Source of the DNA: Frigididesulfovibrio sp031551885
Lineage (GTDB): Bacteria; Desulfobacterota; Desulfovibrionia; Desulfovibrionales; Desulfovibrionaceae
NCBI GenBank assembly: GCA_031551885.1
Contig: JAVBMX010000066.1
Location: 1-31,068, forward strand
Direction: 5' to 3'
DNA: 31,068 nt
Shown piece by piece: positions 1 to 8,376 of this stretch. The translations under genes were made by a program, and so were the position numbers. Position 1 is the first letter of the stretch. Every line of letters starts with the position of its first letter. The notes beneath the pieces are model-generated. The model saw nothing but the letters and a program-made list of their open reading frames with translations, was not told the origin of the DNA and made no database searches.

Positions 1-162
1 GGGGAAGGGGAAAAAACCGTTTAAAAGGGTTTTTACCCTTAACCCGCAAAAAAGACCCGACCGAGTAAGTATATTTTTACCTAAACAGCTTTTACGCCTG
101 GGCCGAGCCGGCGAGGTTCAGCGCGTCGCCCCCCCCCCCCCCCGCAAACTCTCCCCTCCCTC
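1..162. other. Corrupted contig-edge sequence with a partial repeat of the adjacent gene end
   Basis: No credible gene. Bases 71-130 repeat bases 169-228 (the 3' end of the neighbouring channel gene) with 55 of 60 identical, and the copy runs straight into 15 consecutive C residues (129-143). The first 60 bases are homopolymer-rich. This looks like a low-quality contig end rather than a genuine tandem duplication, although a real duplication cannot be excluded from the sequence alone. Confidence 0.6.
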
Positions 163-1854
163 TTACAGATATTTTTCCCTAAACAGCTTTTCCGCCTGGG
201 CCGAGCCGACGAGGATCAGCTCGTCGCCTTTCTGAATGGGCTCGCTCGGGCTGGGGGGAATATGCATCACCCCGGCGCTGCGCAGGGCCATGACATTGCA
301 GGCCGTGGTGTTACGGATGCCGCTGTTCAGCAGGGTCTTGCCGATAAGGGAGGACGGCGCCTGGATTTTAAAAATGCTCAGGCCTTCCGTCAGCATGAAC
401 ACCCGGCCGGGGATAAGCAGGTTGACCACGGTGTTGGCCGTGATGCCCGACTGGGACATCACCAGGTTGGCCCCGGCGTTGTAAAGCGAAGCCACGTTGC
501 GATCCAGGGTGGCCCGGCTGATGATTTGAATATCCGGCCGCAACTTGCGGCAATAAATGGTCAGGTAGATGTTCAGGTCGTCGTTGTGGGTGGTGACGAC
601 CACGGTCTGGGTGGTTTCGATGCCGGCCTTGCGCAGCACGTCGTGGTCCGCCGCGCTGCCGAGCACGTAACGGGGGTCGCCCTTGGGCACACGAGAGGGG
701 GTCTTTTCCACCAGGTAAAAGGGAATGCCGCGCAGGGCGAGGTCGCCGGCCACGGCTTTGCCCACCCGACCGCCGCCGAGGATGAGCACGGGCGGCTGCA
801 CCTCGTCCCATTCGGGGCTCATGGCCTTGTCGTACATATCCAGGCTGTCGGCCGTTCCGGCCAGAAGGAGCACATCGTCTTCGGTGAACACCGAATCCGG
901 TCGGGCGGAAAGGTACTGATCCCCCCGCCAGATGCCCGCGATGTTCAGGTTGAAGCGCCCGCTCAGGTCGGCCTCCAGCAGGGTCAGCCCCACCAGAGAG
1001 GTGTGCTGCACCGGGGCTTCGGCAATGCACAGGCCTTCAAACCGGCCAATGGTGTTGGACTGCATGGCCGAGTTGAACACCCGCCGGGCCAGGGCTTTGC
1101 CGAGCATTTCGGAAAAGTGGAACACATGATTGGCCCCGGCGAGGTGCAGAATATCGCGGGAATCGTTGTTGTCGATGCTCGCGGCCAGAGGCACGCCGGG
1201 GGCTGCTTCGCGCACGGTGGCCGCGATGTTGGTATTTTTCAAGTCGTCGTGCATGGCCAGCACCAAGGCCGCCCGCTCCACCCGCATATTGTGGTAGCAG
1301 GCCGGATCGTCGAGATCGCCCTGCACCACCGAATAGTGGGCGTCATACAGGTCCAGGGCCTGGGTGGGGTCGTCGATCAGCAAGGCGTAGGGAAGATGAT
1401 ACTGGCGCAGCTTCTCCACCACGCTCATGGCCACCGCGCCGCTGCCGGCGATGATCACGTGTCCGTCGGTGTCTTCGGGCAGCTTTTTCGGCATCCGGGC
1501 TTTGGTCTGGGCGTCCAACCAAGGGGAATAGACATACCGGATAAAGGTAAACGGCATGATCAGCATGAACAGCACCACGCCCGAAAGCAAGACCACAATG
1601 CAGAACAGTTTGCCCAGATCGCCCGTAAAGGTGATGTCGCCGAACCCCAGGGTGGTCATGACCGTCAGGGTCCAGTACAGGCCGGTCAGATAGGAATATT
1701 CCCTCCCCTCCCAAGCCATGATGAGATGAAAAATGATTGTGTAGATGAGGATGAGCGTCAGCAGAAACAGAAAAAAGCGCAACATGAAGCGGATGTTGCG
1801 CTGGTTGCTCTGCCGGCTCACGAAGTAAGCCATTTGGGAAACGATGTACTTCAT
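163..1854 (-). CDS. Potassium channel with two tandem RCK (TrkA) domains
   Basis: 563-aa ligand-gated K+ channel subunit of the inner membrane. TM1 lies at about residues 24-46, the pore helix and selectivity filter TTLGFGD at 67-73 and TM2 at 83-105, so this is a two-TM channel without a voltage sensor. Two cytoplasmic RCK modules follow: RCK1 from 131 (GSGAVA nucleotide loop, acidic residues at 161-162) with its C-lobe near 270-340, and RCK2 from 355 (GGGRVG loop, Glu at the strand end) with a second TrkA-C lobe from about 485. Both RCKs in one chain, and the length, resemble the Geobacter GsuK type (recalled), in which nucleotides and divalent cations gate the pore. The start is the ATG at 1854; its ribosome-binding site is poor. 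It is last in the leftward purA-holB group, separated from holB by a palindromic spacer. Confidence 0.9.
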   Translation of the reverse strand: MKYIVSQMAYFVSRQSNQRNIRFMLRFFLFLLTLILIYTIIFHLIMAWEGREYSYLTGLYWTLTVMTTLGFGDITFTGDLGKLFCIVVLLSGVVLFMLIMPFTFIRYVYSPWLDAQTKARMPKKLPEDTDGHVIIAGSGAVAMSVVEKLRQYHLPYALLIDDPTQALDLYDAHYSVVQGDLDDPACYHNMRVERAALVLAMHDDLKNTNIAATVREAAPGVPLAASIDNNDSRDILHLAGANHVFHFSEMLGKALARRVFNSAMQSNTIGRFEGLCIAEAPVQHTSLVGLTLLEADLSGRFNLNIAGIWRGDQYLSARPDSVFTEDDVLLLAGTADSLDMYDKAMSPEWDEVQPPVLILGGGRVGKAVAGDLALRGIPFYLVEKTPSRVPKGDPRYVLGSAADHDVLRKAGIETTQTVVVTTHNDDLNIYLTIYCRKLRPDIQIISRATLDRNVASLYNAGANLVMSQSGITANTVVNLLIPGRVFMLTEGLSIFKIQAPSSLIGKTLLNSGIRNTTACNVMALRSAGVMHIPPSPSEPIQKGDELILVGSAQAEKLFREKYL

Positions 1855-1863
1855 GTTTTACTT

Positions 1864-1997
1864 TATGTTCTAGAGCATTTTCACTTCGAAAATGTTTATG
1901 AAACCATATTGCCAACGAACTTTCGAACGAGCTCGCAAGCGAGCATCCGCTTGCGCGGCTGCCAGAGCAAATCAACTTTTCAAAGTTGATTTGCTCT
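1864..1997. repeat. Intergenic composite of inverted repeats between holB and the channel gene
   Basis: A perfect 16-bp inverted repeat, AGAGCAAATCAACTTT (1964-1979) and its complement (1982-1997), has only two bases between the arms. A second small hairpin, CATTTTC/GAAAATG, lies at 1876-1894. Neither is followed by a T-run on the minus strand, so a classical terminator is not obvious. The local AT-richness and palindromic make-up look like an interspersed repeat. It abuts the holB stop codon. Confidence 0.55.
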
Positions 1998-3030
1998 AAC
2001 GGGGAAGAAGCAGGAACACCCGTCCGGCCAGACGGTCCAGCACCAGACCGGGATTGACGCCGACAAGAAGGCTGTCTTGGGCTTCGGCCAATTCCTCGTC
2101 CAGCATGCGCATCCGGGCCGGGGGCAGCTTGCCGAGCACGCCCGCCAAAGCGCCGAACGAACCGGGTTGCCTGGGAGCATCCGGCGCGCCGACGCGGGAC
2201 AGCGCTTCGGCCAAGGCCCTTCGGCAGGCGTTGACCAGCCCGTGGGCCAGGGGCGCGTCCACTGCTCCTTTGCCGGATGTTTCCCCTATCCAGCCCCTGC
2301 CGGAAATCGCCATCTCCGCCAGAGCGGCGGCCAAACGAGCGACACGCTCGCTTGGCGGCGCTTCCGTCGGCCACGGCAGAGTGAGGGCAAAACTGCGGGA
2401 AACCAAGGTCGGCAGCAGACGTTCGCGTTGCGGGGCCAGCAGCACAAAGACCGTGCCCGGACGGGGCTCTTCCAGAGATTTCAGCAACGAGTTGGCGGCG
2501 GCCTCACCCAAAGCCTGCGCTTCGGCCAAAACCACCACGCGGCGGGAGGCCTCACGCGGCGGCTCGCCCAGAACGGGCAGCAGGTCGCGCACCTCCTGAA
2601 TCTTGATGCTCGCCGCCCGGCCGTCCAGAAGAAAAAAATCCCGGTGCAAACCCGCGATCATCCGGGTGCAGACCGAACAGTCCAGACAGGGGCGCTCCGT
2701 TTCGGCGTCGGAACGGGCCGCCTGCGCGGCGGGCGCGCCGAACAGCGAGGCTTGGGCCGGGACCGTCGAAGCGGCTGATTCGGGTTCGCAGTTGAGCAGC
2801 ACCGCCCACCAGCGGGCGGCGGCAAATCGCTCGTCCGCCGTGCCGCCTTCCAGCAAAAGCACTTGGGGAGGCGCGGCGCGCAGCTTGAGTAAAAAGTCGC
2901 GCACCCGCTCAAACCGCTCGGAGCGGGCAAAGCCGCGCACGTCTTCTTTGAGGCGGGCGACTTCCTCGGCCCCCGGCGCGAGATCGTCCGGAGACACGGT
3001 GACCGCTGTGGGGGCGGCGGCTTTGCTCAT
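1996..3030 (-). CDS. holB: DNA polymerase III subunit delta' (clamp-loader AAA+ protein)
   Basis: 344-aa clamp-loader stator subunit that helps load the sliding clamp on primed DNA. Visible are the cysteine cluster CLDCSVC plus an upstream Cys (zinc-module position), the conserved SLLKSLEEP segment and LVSRSF near the SRC/sensor-1 position. The Walker A loop is absent: the expected site reads LLLEGGTADERF, lacking GxxxxGK[ST]. That fits delta', which need not hydrolyse ATP. The N-terminal ~20 residues are low-complexity. The start ATG is at 3030, ten bases after the purA stop, so the two are almost certainly co-transcribed. The C-terminal third is poorly conserved, as is usual for this subunit. 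Confidence 0.82.
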   Translation of the reverse strand: MSKAAAPTAVTVSPDDLAPGAEEVARLKEDVRGFARSERFERVRDFLLKLRAAPPQVLLLEGGTADERFAAARWWAVLLNCEPESAASTVPAQASLFGAPAAQAARSDAETERPCLDCSVCTRMIAGLHRDFFLLDGRAASIKIQEVRDLLPVLGEPPREASRRVVVLAEAQALGEAAANSLLKSLEEPRPGTVFVLLAPQRERLLPTLVSRSFALTLPWPTEAPPSERVARLAAALAEMAISGRGWIGETSGKGAVDAPLAHGLVNACRRALAEALSRVGAPDAPRQPGSFGALAGVLGKLPPARMRMLDEELAEAQDSLLVGVNPGLVLDRLAGRVFLLLPR

Positions 3031-3040
3031 GAAGCTTCCG

Positions 3041-4318
3041 TCATCGTTGGATGGTTTGATCCCGGTCCGGGCCGACGGAGATGATGGTCGCGGGCACGCC
3101 GGTCAGTTCCTCCAGGCGGGCGATATACTTCCTGGCCGCTTCGGGTAGATCTTCCCACGTGGCGCACTGTTCGATGCATTCCGTCCAACCGGGCATGGAT
3201 TCATACACCGGCTCGACCCCGGCCAGGCCGTTGTCCGCTTGAGGGGGGTATTCCGTGGTCACGCCGTTGACCTTGTAGGCGGTGCAGATGCGCAATTCCG
3301 GCAGGCCCGAAAGCACGTCCAGCTTGGTCAGGGCCATATCGGTCAGGCCGCACAGGCGAACGGATTCGCGCAGCAGCACGGCGTCGAACCAGCCGCACCG
3401 GCGCTTGCGGCCGGTGGTGGCCCCGAACTCCGCGCCTTTTTCCTGCATGTACTCGCCGGTTTCGTCAAAAAGTTCCGTGGGAAACGGCCCGGAGCCCACC
3501 CGTGTGGTATAGGCCTTGACAATGCCGATGATCCGCCCGAGAGAGCGCGGGGAAATCCCGGCCCCGGCGGCCGCGTTGCCGGCAACGGTGTTGGACGAGG
3601 TGACGAAGGGATACGTGCCGTGGTCGATGTCCAGGTGCACGCCTTGGGCGCCCTCAAACATGATGCTCCCGCCGGCCTGCTCGACGGCGGCCAGTTCCGC
3701 GCCGACGTCGGCCAAATGGGGGGACAGCCGCCTGGCGGCGGGAAGCACTTCGGCCAGAACATCCTCGACATTCAAGGTCGGGTGTTTGTACAGGGCCTGG
3801 AGCAGGGAGTTTTTTTCCTCCAGGGCGACCCGAATTTTTTTCTCCAGCAGGGCTTCGTCGACCAGATCGCAGGCGCGGATGCCGATCCGCGCGGCTTTGT
3901 CCTCATAGCAGGGGCCGATGCCCCGGCCGGTGGTGCCGATCTTGCCGGCGGCCTTGTGGGCTTCGCGGGCCTGATCCAGGGCCTTGTGGTACGGCATGAT
4001 GATGTGGGCTTTGCGGGAAATTTTCAAACGCGAGGGGGAAACATCCACCCCCTGGGCGGCGATGGCGTCCATTTCCCCCACCAGAACCGTGGGATCCACG
4101 ACCACGCCGTTGCCGATCAGACACACCTTGCCCGAGTGCAGAATGCCCGAGGGAATCAGGTGCAGGATGTACTTCTTCCCGCCCACAATCACCGTATGGC
4201 CCGCGTTGTTGCCGCCCTGAAAGCGAACGATGGCGGCAATCCCGCCGGAAAGCAGGTCCACGATCTTGCCTTTGCCTTCGTCGCCCCACTGTGCGCCGAC
4301 AATCACCATATTGGACAT
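3041..4318 (-). CDS. purA: Adenylosuccinate synthetase
   Basis: 425-aa cytoplasmic enzyme that makes adenylosuccinate from IMP, aspartate and GTP, the first committed step to AMP. The GTP-binding loop GDEGKGK is at residues 12-18, followed by GGNNAGHTV, GTTGRGIGPCYEDKAAR, FEGAQGVHLDIDHGTYPFVT, the IMP-contacting TTRVGSGPFPTEL and TTGRKRRCGWFDAV, all intact. An upstream in-frame start exists at 4345, but the ATG at 4318 is preceded by AAAAGGAG at good spacing and begins exactly where the family begins (MSNMVIVGAQ). It lies between a 106-aa protein and holB in a leftward transcription unit. Confidence 0.97.
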   Translation of the reverse strand: MSNMVIVGAQWGDEGKGKIVDLLSGGIAAIVRFQGGNNAGHTVIVGGKKYILHLIPSGILHSGKVCLIGNGVVVDPTVLVGEMDAIAAQGVDVSPSRLKISRKAHIIMPYHKALDQAREAHKAAGKIGTTGRGIGPCYEDKAARIGIRACDLVDEALLEKKIRVALEEKNSLLQALYKHPTLNVEDVLAEVLPAARRLSPHLADVGAELAAVEQAGGSIMFEGAQGVHLDIDHGTYPFVTSSNTVAGNAAAGAGISPRSLGRIIGIVKAYTTRVGSGPFPTELFDETGEYMQEKGAEFGATTGRKRRCGWFDAVLLRESVRLCGLTDMALTKLDVLSGLPELRICTAYKVNGVTTEYPPQADNGLAGVEPVYESMPGWTECIEQCATWEDLPEAARKYIARLEELTGVPATIISVGPDRDQTIQR

Positions 4319-4377
4319 GAAAACTCCTTTTGGGACCACCGCCACGCGTTACGCGCATGCCGGCCGGACGCCGCCGC

Positions 4378-4403
4378 CCGGCAACGGAAAAACTCCGTTC
4401 CGG
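4378..4403 (-). promoter_or_regulatory. Hairpin in the purA leader
   Basis: In the 109-bp gap before purA, CCGG-(C)-AACGGA pairs with TCCGTTCCGG across an AAAAC loop, giving about 10 bp with one bulge. No T-run follows on the minus strand, so it is not a convincing terminator. It may affect message stability or be incidental. Confidence 0.3.
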
Positions 4404-4427
4404 CCGCGACAATGATAAAAAACGCCG

Positions 4428-4748
4428 TTATTCTTTTGGGGGAAACGACAACACCACGGCCTTCTTCGGTTCTTCGGCCTCCGCATCCCGTTTTTCCGGA
4501 ACAACGGGGGTAAACCGCGGCATTTCCGGCATCTCGGTCGGCATCTGCCCCATCAGCCTGTGGTAGTTAAACAGTTGGTTCTTCCAGCGCACGGCCTGAA
4601 TAAGGCACAAAGCCAGAGCGGCCTCTTCCCAGCGTCTGCCGGGCTCAAATTCGTATACCCGGCGGGCATACGTTTCCCACAGACTCATCAGCGAAGCTTC
4701 ATCATACTCGTTCAGCTTCGCGGCCATTTTTTCCAGCATCCGTTGCAT
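4428..4748 (-). CDS. Uncharacterised 106-aa protein upstream of purA
   Basis: I do not recognise a family. The predicted protein is soluble, with a helical N-terminal part rich in charged and aromatic residues (SLWETYARRVYEFEPGRRW, then EEAALALCLIQAVRWKNQL) and a proline- and acid-rich tail ending KKAVVLSFPPKE. No signal peptide, membrane segment or metal motif is visible. I chose the ATG at 4748 because GAGGAG lies just upstream; an in-frame ATG at 4775 would add nine residues. It is the first gene after the promoter at 4808-4836 and precedes purA by 109 bp, so it probably shares a transcript with purA and holB. Codon use and GC match its neighbours, supporting a real gene. Confidence 0.7.
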   Translation of the reverse strand: MQRMLEKMAAKLNEYDEASLMSLWETYARRVYEFEPGRRWEEAALALCLIQAVRWKNQLFNYHRLMGQMPTEMPEMPRFTPVVPEKRDAEAEEPKKAVVLSFPPKE

Positions 4749-4807
4749 GGCGCTCCTCGCGGCGAAATCCGGCATCCGCCTCGCAAACGACGCGGTACCG
4801 GTTCCTA

Positions 4808-4836
4808 TCTATACGCGATTCCGCCCCGGCCTTCAA
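4808..4836 (-). promoter_or_regulatory. Sigma70-type promoter for the 106-aa gene and purA-holB
   Basis: On the minus strand TTGAAG (4831-4836) and TATAGA (4808-4813) are separated by exactly 17 bp. The predicted start is about 50 bases before the ATG at 4748. The rest of the 4749-5040 gap contains nothing else I can name. Confidence 0.6.
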
Positions 4837-5040
4837 CAGTGGAATCACGCGGGTACCGCTCGATTTGCCGTGGTCGGCGGCGAGCGTCGTTTTCCTTGCC
4901 TGACGGCGAATGAAGCCAATACAGCCCCGAGAGGCACAAAAAGTCACCGGTTCTTTCTCCGGCAAAAACAATCGCCAACCGCAAAACAAAGCAGCGGCCG
5001 AGCCACCCGCCGACCGCCGTTTTGTTTCTCCGGGAGTTCC

Positions 5041-5484
5041 TTAATAGCCCATGGACTCCAGAATGTCGGAAACCGTGTCCTTTTGCTCCTGCGGAACATT
5101 CAGATAAATCATTGTCCGGCCGATGCGCGAGACTGCGTAAAAGCGGTCGTTCACACGCAACGTATACGTGCTGTAGTTGGAAGCGGAGGTCGAAGTTGTC
5201 ACCTTGCTGCCACCCTGCTTTTTCTCGAGTCTGGAGACATTGGATTCAAACGAGGTGATCGCGTTATCCTCAGAGGTCCACAGGAAAAATTCGATCTGAT
5301 GGCCATCCTTACGGGCCACGGTGACCGATTCGGCGACATCCCGGTCAAACTGCGCGCTCGCATCGATGATGGCGTATCCGGCCTTTTCCATGGTCTTCTT
5401 GAAATCATCGATCGTGACCGGAGTTTTCGAGCATCCCCACAAACAGACCAACGCAAGCCCAAGAACAGTAAGACGCTCTTTCAT
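5041..5484 (-). CDS. Small predicted lipoprotein, function unknown
   Basis: 147 aa with an N-terminal hydrophobic signal ending in a lipobox-like LWGC, so a lipid-anchored envelope protein is predicted. The mature part is a small mixed alpha/beta domain with no catalytic motif I recognise. It includes a Ser/Thr-rich hydrophilic stretch (KVTTSTSASNYSTYTLRV) followed by NDRFYAVSRIGRTMIYLNV, and ends in DILESMGY. Two adjacent ATG codons (5487 and 5484) follow AAGGGGAG; the second gives better spacing. It is transcribed divergently from the aminopeptidase gene, from a promoter at 5577-5605. No neighbour suggests its role. Confidence 0.75.
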   Translation of the reverse strand: MKERLTVLGLALVCLWGCSKTPVTIDDFKKTMEKAGYAIIDASAQFDRDVAESVTVARKDGHQIEFFLWTSEDNAITSFESNVSRLEKKQGGSKVTTSTSASNYSTYTLRVNDRFYAVSRIGRTMIYLNVPQEQKDTVSDILESMGY

Positions 5485-5576
5485 CATCTCCCCTTAAAAT
5501 GGATTGTAGGTTCACCGGCGACGCTTTCGTCTTCAGGTACTCCGCGACCGCGCTTGGCGGCACGGCCGGAAATATC

Positions 5577-5605
5577 ATAACAAATGATGGTATCGTTCCT
5601 GTCAA
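5577..5605 (-). promoter_or_regulatory. Sigma70-type promoter for the lipoprotein gene
   Basis: On the minus strand a consensus TTGACA (5600-5605) is followed after 17 bp by TGTTAT (5577-5582); an alternative TATGAT overlaps three bases further on. It predicts a leader of about 85 bases before the ATG at 5484. Confidence 0.55.
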
Positions 5606-5640
5606 GCCGCTCGGCCGACGTGTTTTGAAAGTTTTCCCGC

Positions 5641-5669
5641 TTGAAGAAATCGCCGGTCACGGATATACG
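5641..5669 (+). promoter_or_regulatory. Sigma70-type promoter for the M18 aminopeptidase
   Basis: TTGAAG (5641-5646) and TATACG (5664-5669) are separated by 17 bp, about 37 bases before the ATG at 5706. The -35 is identical to that of the purA-group promoter. Confidence 0.55.
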
Positions 5670-5705
5670 AAGTTTTTTCACCATCTTTTTTTGAGGTACC
5701 CCTTC

Positions 5706-7094
5706 ATGTCCGCCAACCTGGAAATTGAAAAAAAATCCTGCTGGGAAATTTATACCGACGCCAAAGACCGCGCCGCCCTGGACGCGTTGTCCGATCGTTA
5801 TCTGAACTTCCTTTCCGCCTGCAAGACGGAACGGGAAACCATCGTCTATGCGCAGGAACAACTGAAAAAAGCCGGCTTTGCCGACGGCGCCGGCAAAGAC
5901 CGGGCCGTCTTCACCCTGCATAAGAAAACCCTGTTTGCCGCCTACAAGGGCAAGCAACCCCTGAGCAAAGGCGTACGCCTGGTCTGCGCCCACGCCGACA
6001 CCCCCCGCCTCGACCTGAAGCAACGCCCGTTGCAGGAACAGGCCCACGTCGGGCAGGCCAAAACGCACTACTACGGCGGCATCCGCAAGTATCAGTGGCT
6101 GGCCCGTCCTCTGGCCCTGCACGGGGTGGTGGTGCGCCGCGACGGCACGACCGTGTCCCTGACCATCGGCGAAGACCCGGCCGACCCGGTGTTCACCATC
6201 GCGGATCTGCTGCCCCACCTGGCCCAGAGCCAGGCCGATCAGCCCATCTCCAAAGTGTTTGAGGGCGAGCGCCTGAACTTGGTCTTTGGCCACGAGCCGG
6301 CCCCCGCTCCCAAGGGGAAAAAGGCCGAAGCGCCCAAAGAACCGGTCAAGGCCCATATTCTGTCCCTGCTCAACCAACGCTACGGGTTGGTTGAAGAAGA
6401 CCTGTACACGGCGGAGCTCCAGGCCGTTCCGGCCGGTCCGGCCCGCTACGTGGGCCTGGATTGCGCCCTGATCGGCGGCTACGGCCAGGACGACCGCATC
6501 TGCGTGTTCACGGGCCTGACCGCCTTTCTGGAAAGCGTGAAGACAAAACCGGAACACACGGTCATCCTGATGCTCTGGGATAAAGAGGAAATCGGCTCGG
6601 AAGGTTCCACCGGGGCCAAGTCGCGCTTCTTTGAATACTGCGTGCAGGATCTGATCGCGGCGTGGGAGCCCAAGGCCCGGTTCGCCGACGTCATGCGGGC
6701 GACCCAGGCCCTTTCGGCCGACGTGCATGCCGCCGTGGACCCCGATTGGCAGGAACTGCATGAAAAAAACAACGCGGCCTGGATCGGCTTCGGCCCCTGC
6801 TTCTGCAAGTTCACCGGCCACCGGGGAAAATACGAGGCCAACGACGCCCACGCCGAATACGTGGGCCTGCTGCGCAACATGCTGAACAAGAACAACGTGC
6901 CCTGGCAGATGGCCGAGCTCGGCAAGGTGGACGGCGGCGGCGGCGGCACCGTGGCCATGCATCTGGCCGCTTACGGCATGAACATCATCGACTGCGGCCC
7001 GCCGGTGCTTTCCATGCACAGCCCCTTTGAGCTTTCCAGCCGAGCGGACCTCTACGCCACCACCAAGGCCTATGGGGCGTTTTACCGCTCGTGA
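5706..7094 (+). CDS. M18-family zinc aminopeptidase
   Basis: 462-aa cytoplasmic metallo-aminopeptidase of the M18 (aspartyl aminopeptidase/aminopeptidase I) family, which removes N-terminal residues from peptides. The two-metal site is complete: H96 and D98 in CAHADTPRLD, the acidic pair D262/D263 in GGYGQDDR, the catalytic and ligand pair E294-E295 in WDKEEIGSEG, D339 in SADVHAAVDP, and H438 in VLSMHSPFELSS. The open frame extends upstream to about 5499, but the ATG at 5706 has GAGG at suitable spacing and sits downstream of a promoter. Acidic-residue specificity is typical of the family and cannot be read from the sequence. The gene stands alone, followed by a degenerate palindromic repeat. 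Confidence 0.93.
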   Translation: MSANLEIEKKSCWEIYTDAKDRAALDALSDRYLNFLSACKTERETIVYAQEQLKKAGFADGAGKDRAVFTLHKKTLFAAYKGKQPLSKGVRLVCAHADTPRLDLKQRPLQEQAHVGQAKTHYYGGIRKYQWLARPLALHGVVVRRDGTTVSLTIGEDPADPVFTIADLLPHLAQSQADQPISKVFEGERLNLVFGHEPAPAPKGKKAEAPKEPVKAHILSLLNQRYGLVEEDLYTAELQAVPAGPARYVGLDCALIGGYGQDDRICVFTGLTAFLESVKTKPEHTVILMLWDKEEIGSEGSTGAKSRFFEYCVQDLIAAWEPKARFADVMRATQALSADVHAAVDPDWQELHEKNNAAWIGFGPCFCKFTGHRGKYEANDAHAEYVGLLRNMLNKNNVPWQMAELGKVDGGGGGTVAMHLAAYGMNIIDCGPPVLSMHSPFELSSRADLYATTKAYGAFYRS

Positions 7095-7205
7095 TGCGCT
7101 GAGAAGCCAAAGAGAGTTGCGCAGGCCGACCGGCGCACTTCCCCACGAGGTGAAAACAATTGCTTCATCGCCGCGTGAACGGTACCTCAACCCCTGCGGC
7201 AGACA

Positions 7206-7294
7206 ATTGAATCCCTCCTCCCTTTTGTTGAGAATATTCGCGGAGCGAACGTTCTCGGCAAAAGAGGGGGGTTGGGGGAAATCATTTCCCCCAA
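7206..7294. repeat. Multi-hairpin intergenic repeat, divergent copy
   Basis: The element begins ATTGAATCCC like the copies at 17915 and 29213. It then forms a long hairpin (7222-7264): CTTTTG, GAGAA and TTCGC pair with GCGAA, TTCTC and CAAAAG, interrupted mainly by wobble pairs. It ends with the perfect 11-bp palindrome TTGGGGGAAAT/ATTTCCCCCAA (7272-7294), matching the GGGGGGAAT/ATTCCCCCC hairpin of the 17915 copy. It fills the gap before rsmD. Confidence 0.55.
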
Positions 7295-7321
7295 AGAATA
7301 CTTGTATCTAAAGGAAAAACC

Positions 7322-7891
7322 ATGCGGATCATCGCCGGCACCTGGCGCGGCCGTCTTCTCAAAAGCACCACCGGACCGGGCCTGCGCCCGGCCATGGGCA
7401 AGGTGCGCGAAGCTCTGTTTTCCATGATCGAGGCCCGGGACGGCCTCGGTCCCGAAACCCGCGTTCTGGATCTCTTCGCCGGCGGCGGCAGCCTGGGCTT
7501 TGAAGCCATGAGCCGGGGCGCGGGGCACGTGGACTTCATCGAAAATGCCTCTTACGCGGTCAAGATCATCCGGGCCAACGCCGAAACCCTTGGCCTTGAG
7601 GCGGACCGTTGTACGGTCCGGCATGAGGACGTCCTCAAGGCCCTGCGCAAACGCGCGCACGCGCCCTACGATTTGGTCTTCATCGACCCGCCTTATCAGC
7701 TCTCGGTGCTGGACACGGTGCTCAAAGCCCTGTACGAAAACCGGTATCTCGCCCCCAACGCCCTGATAAACGCGGAGGTGGAGGCGCACCAACCCTTCGA
7801 CCCGAGCCGCGTGCCTTCCGGCCTTGTTCCGGAAGCCGACCGCGCTTACGGCCAGACACGGGTACTGTTATGGACAGCCAATCCAACATAG
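7322..7891 (+). CDS. rsmD: 16S rRNA (guanine(966)-N2)-methyltransferase
   Basis: 189-aa class I SAM-dependent methyltransferase that modifies G966 of 16S rRNA during 30S assembly. It starts MRIIAGTWRGRLL as the family does, has the SAM-binding loop DLFAGGGSLGFEAMSRGA, an acidic residue after the second strand (FIENA) and the catalytic DPPY motif. The ATG at 7322 follows AAAGGA. Its end overlaps coaD by 22 bases; rsmD-coaD pairing is a common arrangement and supports both calls. Confidence 0.93.
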   Translation: MRIIAGTWRGRLLKSTTGPGLRPAMGKVREALFSMIEARDGLGPETRVLDLFAGGGSLGFEAMSRGAGHVDFIENASYAVKIIRANAETLGLEADRCTVRHEDVLKALRKRAHAPYDLVFIDPPYQLSVLDTVLKALYENRYLAPNALINAEVEAHQPFDPSRVPSGLVPEADRAYGQTRVLLWTANPT

Positions 7892-8376
7892 CCGTTTACC
7901 CCGGCACCTTCGATCCGCTGACCAACGGCCACGCCAGCCTGATCCGGCGCGGCTGCGAAATCTTCGATACGGTCGTTGTGGCCGTGGCCCTCGATACGCC
8001 CAAGTCCCCGCTCTTTCCTATTGAAGAGCGGGTGGCCATGGCCCAAATGACCTTTTCCGACAACCCCAAGGTTCGGATCGAACCCTTCTCCGGCCTGCTG
8101 GTCGACTATGTGGATCGCGTCGGCGCCAAGGTGATTTTGCGCGGTCTGCGGGCCGTTTCCGACTTCGAATACGAGTTCCAGCTGGCCCTGATGAACCGCA
8201 AGTTAAAGCGTCACATTCAAACCGTGTTTCTGATGACCGACTATCAATGGTTGTACATCAGTTCCACGATCATCAAAGCCGCGGCCCAGCTCGGCGGCGA
8301 CATCAAAGGCCTGGTGCCGGATCCCGTCTATGTCCGTCTGCGGGAAAAATTCGGCTGGCCCTATCCCCTGGCATGA
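7870..8376 (+). CDS. coaD: Phosphopantetheine adenylyltransferase
   Basis: 168-aa enzyme transferring AMP from ATP to 4'-phosphopantetheine, the penultimate step of coenzyme A synthesis. The nucleotidyltransferase motif TFDPLTNGH is at the N-terminus, RGLRAVSDFEYEFQLALMNR carries the substrate-binding region, and the C-terminal signature reads YISSTIIKAAAQLGGDI, where the last part is usually SS[ST]xVRE, a mild divergence. It starts within rsmD and its TGA overlaps the miaA ATG (ATGA), so translation is probably coupled across the three genes. Confidence 0.95.
   Translation: MDSQSNIAVYPGTFDPLTNGHASLIRRGCEIFDTVVVAVALDTPKSPLFPIEERVAMAQMTFSDNPKVRIEPFSGLLVDYVDRVGAKVILRGLRAVSDFEYEFQLALMNRKLKRHIQTVFLMTDYQWLYISSTIIKAAAQLGGDIKGLVPDPVYVRLREKFGWPYPLA

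Noticed and set aside
262..1989. Very long open frame antisense to the K+ channel gene
   Set aside because: High-GC third-position bias on the coding strand keeps the opposite frame open; the product is His/Gly/Gln-rich with no family features and no ribosome-binding site. Similar antisense frames over the aminopeptidase (5484-7190), nadE/kinase (21567-23450) and coo genes were dropped for the same reason.
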